Shown here: one piece after another, positions 5,844-12,557 of the stretch
How the letters are laid out: each line of letters begins with the position of its first letter
Numbering within the stretch: the first letter of the stretch is position 1
DNA from: Proteobacteria bacterium UBA5122
Lineage (GTDB): Bacteria > Pseudomonadota > Gammaproteobacteria > Tenderiales > Tenderiaceae
DNA: 12,557 bases
Reading direction: 5' to 3'
NCBI GenBank assembly: GCA_002415485.1
Contig: DHYU01000080.1
Coordinates: 4,616 to 17,172 of the forward strand
Translations under genes and position numbers: made by a program
Notes under the pieces: generated by a model
What the model was told of the DNA's origin: nothing
The model's database searches: none
Seen by the model: the letters and a program-made list of their open reading frames with translations, nothing else

Positions 5844-8800
5844 GTGACCTATCGCGCCTTAAAATTCATCAGTCGCCATTTGTGGTTCTCGTCAGTGCTG
5901 ATGCTGGTGGTGCTCGCCTTGTCATTGACGGCGGCGCGGATTCTATTGCCGATGCTGCAGGATTATCGCGGCGAGGTCGCGGCTGAGGTTGGCGAGCGCG
6001 TGCAGCGAGAAGTCACTATCGAGGCCTTTGAAATTGGCTGGCATGGTCTCGGTCCTCGTGTGTTTTTGCACGAGGTGCGGTTATTGGCCGACGATGGTCA
6101 CTCGACCTTGCTGAGCTTTAAAAAGGCCCATGTTGATATAGATCTATTGGCCAGTCTGTTGGATTGGCAGCTCAATATTGGGCGCCTGTCACTTAATGGT
6201 GTCGAGCTGCAATTGGTGCGGCATGAAGACGGTCGGTTTGGCTTGGCAGGAATGGATGTTACTGATGCGGTGGTATCGCATAACGATAGTGATGCCGCCT
6301 TACGCTGGTTGATGAATCAAGGTCAGTTGCAGGTGCTCAACAGCACTGTATGGTGGCGGGATCTGCGTACGGGCGAGACACTCAAATTTCACGATGTCAA
6401 TCTTCAACTCGACAATAGCGGAGCGGGGCATCGACTCAGTGGTCATTTGCAGTTGCCCTCTGCGTACGGTGATCGCCTGCACCTGGCTGTAGACCTGCAA
6501 GACAGTGAGTTGGAACTGGAGCGGCTGAATGGTCGTGTTTATCTACAGGGTGAGGGGTTGCGTCTGTCGCGATGGCTGGCGGGGGTTGATCGCTCCGGGC
6601 TATTGGTTGAGCGTGGCAGCTTGGACGCGCAGTTATGGCTCGATATCAATGACGGCGTGCTCGATACAGTTAAGGGCACTCTGGATGGCGATGATATGTT
6701 GCTGGTTGGTGACGGCGCGCGTAGTGCTCGGTTGGACGCGGTCTATGGTGAGTTCGTCTGGCAGCGTCGCCTTCATGGTTGGGAGTTGGATATTGATCGC
6801 TTTCGGCCGCGGATCGATGGTGTGGCCTGGCCAGCGACGCGCATGTTGGCGCGATACTCCAAGAGTGACGCCACCGCACAATTAGAATTGGCCAGTGACT
6901 TTATTGATCTTGAAGACGTGGCAACCTTCAGTACGCTGCTGCCCCAGCTATCACCACAATTGCGTGACCTCCTGTTGCAGAGTCGCCCGCGTGGTCGTGC
7001 AGCTCAAGCCTATGTGTCACTTGAGTGGTCGTCCGATGAGGTGACACCCCCTCGATATTTTATTAGCAGTCGCATCAGCAACCTGGGCTTGCAGGCGGTG
7101 AATGCCCTGCCGGGTTTTGATGGACTCGATGGCGCCCTGAATATGACGCAGGATGGCGGCGTGTTTGAGCTGGCCAGTCGAGGCGGTTTTTTTGATAGCC
7201 AGGGTTTGTTTCGTGACTTTATCGCCATAGAACAGATGGCCGGGCGTATCGACTGGCGCCGTCGCGAGGATGGCTGGCATGTGTTCATCGATGATTTGAG
7301 TATCGCCAATCAGGATATCCAAAGCCTCACCCGTGGCAGTCTGCTTTTTCCCAATGACGGGCGTAAACCAGTGGTCAGTCTGTTCGGCCGTTTTCACGAT
7401 GGCGATGGCCGGAGCACTTCACGTTATCTGCCGGTCAAACTGCTGTCGCCGGCTACAGTGGCCTGGCTGGACCGGGCGATCCAGCAGGGGCGTGTGCGTA
7501 GCGGCGCGATGGTGTTGTCTGGCGCGCTGGATCATTTCCCGTTTGATGATGGTAGTGGTCGATTCGAGATTCGTTTTGATGTTGAAAGCGGCGTGCTTGA
7601 CTATGCCGATGAATGGCCGCCATTGACCGGGATCAACGCCGAGATCCTCTTTCAGGGACGTTCAATGACGATCTTTGGCCGCCAGGCAACCATCCTCAAT
7701 TCAGTGGTCGAGGGGGTTGAGGTGCACATCCCCGACCTGGGTGGCCACCCGCCGATGTTGCAAGTGAATGGCAAAGTGCGCGGTGACGCCGCAGATATAC
7801 TGAAGGTGTTGACCGAGTCCCCGTTGCGCCAGCGGTTTGCAGACTTTCTGGGTAATGCACGTGGTTCCGGCGATGGCAGGTTGGAATTGGGCTTTAATCT
7901 GCCTTTGGCGGGCGGGGAGGCGCCGACAGTCAAGGGACAGCTGAGATTGACTGGTGCAGAACTTGAGTTTGAGGAGTACGGCCTCGATTTACGCAAGATC
8001 AGCGGTGTGCTCGGTTTTAGTGAGAGCGGGATAACTGCGCATGGTGTTGAGGCCAGGGTCATGGGGCAGGCGGTGACCATCGATATTAATACCGAAACCA
8101 AGGGTGGTAAGCGCTGGTTGCAGTTTAACGCCAATGGTCACTCGGATCTGGCCGCGTTGGCGCGGCGGCAGCCATTGCCTGTATATGCATTTTTACAGGG
8201 GAATGCGCCATGGCGGGCGAACTTTCGTGTCGCCACAGACGACGCAAAGGTTGCGCCCATATTGCGGATAGACACTGATCTGAAAGGGGTGGCGATCAAT
8301 CTGCCAGCGCCATTGGCCAAGCCAGCCTCGAAGCCTGCGCCCTTGACTGTCCAGGCCGAATTTTTGCGAACAGGCGCTAATTGGCGGATAGAGTTTGATC
8401 GTCGCCTGTATGGTTTGTTTGATATTCCCCAAGATAGTGCTCAAGGGCGCGGCAGTATCGCGCTCGGCACAGCGGCGGTGTTGCCGCAGGCGCCGGGGAT
8501 GCGGCTGGCCGTCCGTCAGAGCAAGATGGATATGGCAGCCTGGTTGTCATGGCTGACGTCCGATGCGACGGCAGACAAGGCCAGCAATAAAGCCAGCAAG
8601 ACATCCAGTAGCAAAACAGAGCGCAAGGATGGCGATAAGGATGGCCTGGCCTTGCGCTGGATTGAGCTGGATGTTGAGCGTGCCCGCTTGGGTGAGCGCA
8701 CCCTGCATGGGATGAAGGCAAAAGGTGTGTTGGGCAAAGATGCCTGGCGTATTGAGCTGGACAGTACCGAGGCTGAGGGTGTCGTCAGTGTGCCGTTGGC

Positions 8801-9761
8801 GTCGGGTGCGCCGCTGCAGATGGATTTTGTTCGTTTGTTGCTGTTGGCACCTGATGCGCCGGCGGCGGGCGCCTCCAAGGCGACAGCGGATACGACGATC
8901 AATCCGGCTGAATTGCCGCCGCTACGGATTCGTAGTGATTATTTTGTTGTGGCGGATATGAAGTTGGGGCAGTTGGAGTTGCGTACCTCGCCGCGTGAAC
9001 AGGGCTTGACGATTGAACGTCTGCGCCTGGATTCGCCGGCTGCCGAGGTCAATCTCAAAGGCAGTTGGACACGCATCGGCAAGCGTCACAGTTCTGCGAT
9101 CAATGGGCGAATCGATATCCGTGACTTTGGCGATTTTCAATCAAACCTGGGCTATGCGGCGAGTATCGATGATGGTGAGGGGCCAATCGATTTTGATCTG
9201 CAATGGGGCTCACCATTGATCGATCCCCAGTTTGAGCTGTTGCGGGGTAAGGCCTCGTTTAACATCAAGGATGGGCGTCTGCTGGATGTTGAGCCAGGTG
9301 CGGGGCGTCTGTTGGGTATGTTCGGTATTGGCACCTTGTCGCGGCGCATGACGCTGGATTTTAGCGATGTTTTCTCTCAAGGTTTTGCCTTTGATGAGAT
9401 GGAAGGGCAGTTCGCCGTGGTCGATGGCAGCGTCTTTACCCGTGATAGCGCAGGCGAGTCACAACCACTGAAGATCAAGGGGCCTGCGGCGAATATCGAG
9501 CTGCGTGGTCGTGCCGGATTTGTCGACCGCGATTATGATCAGCTGGTGGCGGTGACGCCGCATGTTACGGCCAGCCTGCCGGTATGGGGTGCGGTGGCTG
9601 GTGGTTTGACCACCGGCGCGGCGGTGTTGTTGATGGAGCGCCTGCTGCGTTCGAAGATTGATGACGCGACCCGTTTTTATTACCGCGTGCATGGCAGTTG
9701 GGATCAGCCGCAGATGGATGCCGTGGATGCGCAGGGGCAGCTGCTGAGTCCGGCGCCCTGA
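5844..9761 (+). CDS. yhdP: YhdP family AsmA-like envelope protein
   Basis: YhdP is a giant inner-membrane-anchored AsmA-clan protein. With TamB and YdbH it bridges the periplasm and carries phospholipids to the outer membrane. At 1305 residues it is near E. coli YhdP (1266). Residues 13-35 form one N-terminal membrane segment, and the rest is predicted periplasmic with alternating beta-strand sequence. The N-terminal IEAFEIGWHGLGPRVFLHEVRL, the middle DUF3971-type region, PAELPPLRI, and the C-terminal block from RLLGMFGIGTLSRRMTLDFSDVF to HVTASLPVWGAVAGG are family features. The start is GTG at 5844 with only a weak GGA-type ribosome binding site; no better in-frame start precedes the membrane segment. 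A Lys/Ser/Asp-rich linker interrupts it at 907-934. rng upstream and nit-tldD downstream are the usual neighbours. Confidence 0.94.
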   Translation: MTYRALKFISRHLWFSSVLMLVVLALSLTAARILLPMLQDYRGEVAAEVGERVQREVTIEAFEIGWHGLGPRVFLHEVRLLADDGHSTLLSFKKAHVDIDLLASLLDWQLNIGRLSLNGVELQLVRHEDGRFGLAGMDVTDAVVSHNDSDAALRWLMNQGQLQVLNSTVWWRDLRTGETLKFHDVNLQLDNSGAGHRLSGHLQLPSAYGDRLHLAVDLQDSELELERLNGRVYLQGEGLRLSRWLAGVDRSGLLVERGSLDAQLWLDINDGVLDTVKGTLDGDDMLLVGDGARSARLDAVYGEFVWQRRLHGWELDIDRFRPRIDGVAWPATRMLARYSKSDATAQLELASDFIDLEDVATFSTLLPQLSPQLRDLLLQSRPRGRAAQAYVSLEWSSDEVTPPRYFISSRISNLGLQAVNALPGFDGLDGALNMTQDGGVFELASRGGFFDSQGLFRDFIAIEQMAGRIDWRRREDGWHVFIDDLSIANQDIQSLTRGSLLFPNDGRKPVVSLFGRFHDGDGRSTSRYLPVKLLSPATVAWLDRAIQQGRVRSGAMVLSGALDHFPFDDGSGRFEIRFDVESGVLDYADEWPPLTGINAEILFQGRSMTIFGRQATILNSVVEGVEVHIPDLGGHPPMLQVNGKVRGDAADILKVLTESPLRQRFADFLGNARGSGDGRLELGFNLPLAGGEAPTVKGQLRLTGAELEFEEYGLDLRKISGVLGFSESGITAHGVEARVMGQAVTIDINTETKGGKRWLQFNANGHSDLAALARRQPLPVYAFLQGNAPWRANFRVATDDAKVAPILRIDTDLKGVAINLPAPLAKPASKPAPLTVQAEFLRTGANWRIEFDRRLYGLFDIPQDSAQGRGSIALGTAAVLPQAPGMRLAVRQSKMDMAAWLSWLTSDATADKASNKASKTSSSKTERKDGDKDGLALRWIELDVERARLGERTLHGMKAKGVLGKDAWRIELDSTEAEGVVSVPLASGAPLQMDFVRLLLLAPDAPAAGASKATADTTINPAELPPLRIRSDYFVVADMKLGQLELRTSPREQGLTIERLRLDSPAAEVNLKGSWTRIGKRHSSAINGRIDIRDFGDFQSNLGYAASIDDGEGPIDFDLQWGSPLIDPQFELLRGKASFNIKDGRLLDVEPGAGRLLGMFGIGTLSRRMTLDFSDVFSQGFAFDEMEGQFAVVDGSVFTRDSAGESQPLKIKGPAANIELRGRAGFVDRDYDQLVAVTPHVTASLPVWGAVAGGLTTGAAVLLMERLLRSKIDDATRFYYRVHGSWDQPQMDAVDAQGQLLSPAP

Positions 9762-9785
9762 GCTCGATGTTCAATAGGTTTTAGT

Positions 9786-9833
9786 ATGAAATATATGGAA
9801 GTTTTGAACTTATGTTATTCTCCGTGCCCATGA
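9786..9833 (+). CDS. Possible 15-codon leader peptide upstream of the acidic exported protein
   Basis: This short frame encodes a peptide beginning MKYMEVLN and ending CYSPCP. AGG at 9776-9778 lies 7 bases before its ATG. Its TGA overlaps the ATG at 9830 in an ATGA, so translation of it could feed ribosomes to the internal methionine of the next gene, which otherwise lacks a Shine-Dalgarno sequence. Such an overlap can arise by chance, and there is no conservation evidence. Treat it as a candidate only. Confidence 0.2.
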   Translation: MKYMEVLNLCYSPCP

Positions 9834-10609
9834 AAAAAACCATCATTGCACTCTTGCTCTCTTCTTGCGCCACTGTTGCCTGGGGGCAGACCGATACTGA
9901 ATCCGAGGGCCTGGCGACTGAGAGCGTCGTCGGTGGCGAGATCGTCAATCCACAAATCACAGATGCGGTGACGCAGACCTCTGGCGCAGATGTCAGCGAG
10001 GTCGCGCCGACCGAGGTCAATGGTGCGGTGATTGATGCCGTTGCAGCACAGGAACCAGCATTGACGCCGGGGCCTAATAATTACACGGCAACCCCAGTGG
10101 TGGCGGACGATGCTGTTGCCGCCAGTTTGCCAGCCGAGGTAGGCTTTGGTGCGGAGTTCTGGTTTAGTCCGCGCCATGGGGATGTTATTGCGCAGAAGCC
10201 AGCGTTGCGGGAGTTGGTGCAATCCTTACTGACGATGCCTGAGGCGTATTTACGTGTCACCTATCCTGAGGGTGAGAGCGGTGAGCTGTGGGGGCAGGAG
10301 ATGCAGGCCTGGCTGGTGGCGCTGGGCATCGGCTCGGATCGCATCGAGTTGCAGCCATCGACAGAGCTGTTGGAGTCGGTGACGGTGAGCCTGGCGACCG
10401 ACTCGGTCAGTGAGGAGCACGCAGATCAACTCAGTGCTGACGTGAGTCCTTCGTCGGATCAGGTCGTCGCTACAGAGTCGCCTGCCGAGGTACAGCAGGC
10501 CGATGAGCCCGCACAAGCAGAATTGAATGAAACGGATGAAGCCGTCGCCGAGGAGGCCGTGGCAGCTGAACATCCATCGGAAGCAGCAACAGAAGTAACG
10601 GAGCAGTAG
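9812..10609 (+). CDS. Acidic exported protein with a small OmpA-like core, function unknown
   Basis: I do not recognise this 265-residue protein. Residues 8-25 are a signal peptide (lysines, then IIALLLSSCATVAWG). Cleavage could be type I after AWG, or lipoprotein-type at C19, since LSSC fits a lipobox. The mature chain has long Ala/Glu/Val/Thr/Ser-rich arms (27-111 and about 185-265) without any lysine or arginine, so both are strongly acidic and probably disordered. All five basic residues of the mature protein (R121, K129, R133, R148, R177) fall in a compact core, 112-184. The core pattern, F, helix with LRELVQSLL, strand LRVTYPEG, helix GQEMQAWLVALGI, then DRIEL, resembles an OmpA C-terminal domain lacking its peptidoglycan-binding Asp and Arg. 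The 9812 start has GGAAG (9797-9801) upstream; 9830 (MKK) is an equally good biological start. nit follows after 3 bases, so co-expression is likely. Confidence 0.7.
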   Translation: MLFSVPMKKTIIALLLSSCATVAWGQTDTESEGLATESVVGGEIVNPQITDAVTQTSGADVSEVAPTEVNGAVIDAVAAQEPALTPGPNNYTATPVVADDAVAASLPAEVGFGAEFWFSPRHGDVIAQKPALRELVQSLLTMPEAYLRVTYPEGESGELWGQEMQAWLVALGIGSDRIELQPSTELLESVTVSLATDSVSEEHADQLSADVSPSSDQVVATESPAEVQQADEPAQAELNETDEAVAEEAVAAEHPSEAATEVTEQ

Positions 10610-10612
10610 TCG

Positions 10613-11428
10613 ATGACCGGAAAGAAGATGGCCGCGATCCAAATGGCGTCAGGCCCGAACGTAAACGCCAATTTGTTGGAAGCGGCACGTCTGATCGCCA
10701 AGGCGGCGGAGGCCGGTGCCAAGTTGATCGTATTGCCCGAAAACTTTGCCATCATGGGCATGAATGATCGTGACAAGGTCAAGGTGCGTGAGGCCGATGG
10801 CAAGGGACCGATCCAGGACTTTTTATCACAGCAGGCGAAAAAGCACTCGGTGTGGCTGGTCGGTGGCACCATCCCGCTGGCCTGCGACGATGCCAGCCGC
10901 GTGCGCGCCAGTTGTTTGCTCTACAACGATCAGGGGAAACGGGTGTGTCGTTACGACAAGATCCATCTGTTCGATGTGTCGCTCGAGGAGACCGGTGAGC
11001 AATACACCGAGTCGCAAACCATCGAGCCGGGCGACGAAGTCGTCGTCGCCGATACACCGTTCGGCCGGCTGGGTCTGGCGATCTGTTACGACCTGCGCTT
11101 CCCCGAGATGTTTCGTGCCTTGCTGGACAAGGGCGCACAGATCGTCGCGTTGCCGTCGGCGTTTACCGCGATCACCGGTCGTGCCCACTGGGAGGTGCTG
11201 GTGCGGGCACGGGCGATCGAGAATCTGAGTTATGTGATCGCCGCCAACCAAGGTGGTTATCACGTCAATGGCCGCGAGACCCACGGCGACAGCATGATCG
11301 TCGGTGCATGGGGCACGGTGCTGGATCGTCTGCCGCGCGGGTCGGGTGTGGTCCTGGCCGACTTTGACCAGGCGCGGCTGGATAGTTTTCGTCGTAATTT
11401 GCCGGCGATTGAACATCGCCGTTTATAA
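10613..11428 (+). CDS. Carbon-nitrogen hydrolase, Nit1-type (probable deaminated glutathione amidase)
   Basis: This is a 271-residue member of the nitrilase superfamily. The catalytic triad is visible: E43 in LPENF, K116 in RYDKIHLFD, and C158 in ICYDLRFPEMF, with the structural glutamate in EQYTES. The family hydrolyses amide bonds. The sequence form DKIHLFDVSLEETGEQYTES, together with CYDLRFPE, is that of Nit1 proteins, which repair glutathione deaminated by transaminases to alpha-ketoglutaramyl-cysteinylglycine. That substrate is inferred from the subfamily. No signal peptide is present, so it is cytoplasmic. GGAG (10600-10603) lies 9 bases before the ATG, inside the end of the upstream gene. 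Position between yhdP and tldD is widely conserved in gammaproteobacteria, but here the exported-protein gene intervenes on the yhdP side. Confidence 0.9.
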   Translation: MTGKKMAAIQMASGPNVNANLLEAARLIAKAAEAGAKLIVLPENFAIMGMNDRDKVKVREADGKGPIQDFLSQQAKKHSVWLVGGTIPLACDDASRVRASCLLYNDQGKRVCRYDKIHLFDVSLEETGEQYTESQTIEPGDEVVVADTPFGRLGLAICYDLRFPEMFRALLDKGAQIVALPSAFTAITGRAHWEVLVRARAIENLSYVIAANQGGYHVNGRETHGDSMIVGAWGTVLDRLPRGSGVVLADFDQARLDSFRRNLPAIEHRRL

Positions 11429-11463
11429 CGCCTACCGATTAACGCTGACGCGGGACACGCTTC

Positions 11464-12557
11464 ATGAGCCAACCTTTTGATATCGCACGCGACACCATCC
11501 TGACCCCGGCCGGGCTGGACGAACAGGCCCTGCATGATGTGCTGGCGCGCATCGTCAGCGGCCATGCGGTCGACGCGGCGGATCTGTATTTTGAAACCAG
11601 TCGTTACGAGTCCTTGTCGCTGGAAGACGGCATCGTCAAAGACGGCAGCTACAGCATTGACCGTGGTGTGGGTGTACGCGCCATCAGCGGTGAAAAGACC
11701 GGTTTTGCCTATGCCGACGAGTGTCATCTCGCCGCGCTCAATGGCGCCGCCACCAGCGCGCGGGCGATTGCCGCCGCTGGTCAGAGTGCGCGCGTGCAGG
11801 CATGGCGGACGCAGGCCTCGGCACCCAGCCTGTATGTGCCCGATGCGCCGTTTGATTCGATGAGCGAGGCCGACAAGGTCGCGCTGCTGCAACGGATCGA
11901 TGCCGAGGCGCGCGCGGCCGATCCAAGGGTGACGCAGGTCATGTGCAGCATGGCCGGTTCGCATCAGGTGATCCTGGTGGCGGCGACCGATGGCACGCTG
12001 GCGGCCGATGTGCGACCGATGGTGCGCGTCAGTGTCTCGGTGGTGGTCGAGCACAATGGCCGTCGCGAACAGGGTTCATCCGGTGGTGGTGGCCGCGTGG
12101 GCTACGGATATTTTATCGAGCAGGATCGTGCGCTCGGTTATGCGCGTGAGGCGGTGCGGCAGGCGCTGGTCAATCTCGAGGCGCGCGATGCGCCGGCGGG
12201 CACGATGCAGGTGGTGCTCGGCCCCGGTTGGCCCGGCGTGTTGTTGCACGAGGCGGTGGGGCATGGTCTGGAAGGTGATTTCAACCGCAAGGGCGTCTCG
12301 GCCTTCAGTGGCCGTGTCGGGCAGAAGGTTGCGTCCGAGCACTGTACGGTGGTCGATGATGGCACGCTGCTCAATCGCCGTGGTTCGCTCAATGTCGATG
12401 ACGAGGGCACGCCGAGCCAGAACACTGTACTGATCGAGAACGGCATCCTCAAGGGTTACATGCAGGACAAGATGAATGCACGCCTGATGGGCGTGGCGCC
12501 GACCGGCAATGGCCGTCGTGAGTCCTATGCCCACCTGCCGATGCCGCGCATGACCAA
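11464..12557 (+). CDS. tldD: Metalloprotease TldD, N-terminal 364 residues (cut by window edge)
   Basis: TldD pairs with TldE (PmbA) in a heterodimeric cytoplasmic zinc protease. It trims unfolded peptides and ribosomally made natural products such as microcin B17, and degrades the CcdA antitoxin. The frame starts at ATG 11464 (GGGA at 11452-11455) and stays open to the right edge. The metal-binding HExxxH is HEAVGH at residues 262-267 within LLHEAVGHGLEGDFNRKG, the strongest signature. Also seen are DLYFETSRYESLSLEDGIVKDGSYS near residue 40 and GYGYFIEQD before the catalytic region. The C-terminal part, including the third zinc ligand, is outside the window. The gene begins 35 bases after nit, probably in the same transcript. 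tldE is not in the window. Confidence 0.95.
   Translation, partial: MSQPFDIARDTILTPAGLDEQALHDVLARIVSGHAVDAADLYFETSRYESLSLEDGIVKDGSYSIDRGVGVRAISGEKTGFAYADECHLAALNGAATSARAIAAAGQSARVQAWRTQASAPSLYVPDAPFDSMSEADKVALLQRIDAEARAADPRVTQVMCSMAGSHQVILVAATDGTLAADVRPMVRVSVSVVVEHNGRREQGSSGGGGRVGYGYFIEQDRALGYAREAVRQALVNLEARDAPAGTMQVVLGPGWPGVLLHEAVGHGLEGDFNRKGVSAFSGRVGQKVASEHCTVVDDGTLLNRRGSLNVDDEGTPSQNTVLIENGILKGYMQDKMNARLMGVAPTGNGRRESYAHLPMPRMT

Noticed and set aside
11260..12054. Minus-strand open frame of 264 codons across the nit-tldD junction
   Set aside because: It overlaps two strongly conserved plus-strand genes, has no family motif and no ribosome binding site that stands out.
1..12557. CRISPR arrays, tRNA or rRNA genes, insertion sequences, attachment sites
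   Set aside because: Reading through both strands I found no regularly spaced repeats, cloverleaf or rRNA stretches, transposase motifs or flanking duplications. The thiamine diphosphate gene has no obvious mobile-element boundaries.

Overview
The window reads as chromosomal DNA of a gammaproteobacterium. It is GC-rich, about 60% by eye. The gene order and protein sequences match the conserved proA-nadD-rsfS-rlmH and maf-rng-yhdP-nit-tldD blocks, and several proteins (NadD, RlmH, RNase G, YhdP, TldD) are close in length and motifs to their Escherichia coli counterparts. I cannot name the genus. No tRNA, rRNA, IS element, CRISPR array or phage gene is visible.

Layout. Bases 1-1630 are a tight plus-strand run: the 3' end of proA (proline synthesis), nadD (NAD synthesis; starts in a 4-base ATGA overlap with proA), rsfS (ribosome silencing factor) and rlmH (23S rRNA pseudouridine-1915 methyltransferase). 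Bases 1633-3489 hold one minus-strand gene for a thiamine diphosphate enzyme of the acetolactate synthase superfamily. It converges on rlmH with only 2 bases between the stop codons and diverges from maf across a 211-base intergenic region that contains two inverted repeats. From 3701 to the right edge the plus strand carries maf (nucleotide pyrophosphatase), rng (RNase G), yhdP (giant AsmA-like envelope protein), an unrecognised acidic exported protein, a Nit1-type carbon-nitrogen hydrolase, and tldD (metalloprotease subunit, cut by the window edge). Spacings of 3-50 bases suggest one transcript, or a few overlapping ones.

How the genes fit together. Most are housekeeping: cofactor synthesis, ribosome and RNA maturation, nucleotide-pool cleaning, outer-membrane lipid transport, metabolite repair and peptide processing. 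They are linked by conserved position rather than by one pathway. Two genes do not belong to this core. The first is the thiamine diphosphate enzyme, which splits the cluster on the opposite strand. It has an arginine-rich insertion in its first domain, and a glycine where acetohydroxyacid synthases carry the tryptophan that controls acceptor choice. The second is the exported protein between yhdP and nit, whose long acidic arms flank a small core resembling a degraded OmpA-like fold. These two genes and the divergent intergenic region are the places most likely to hold undescribed biology. The rest is ordinary.
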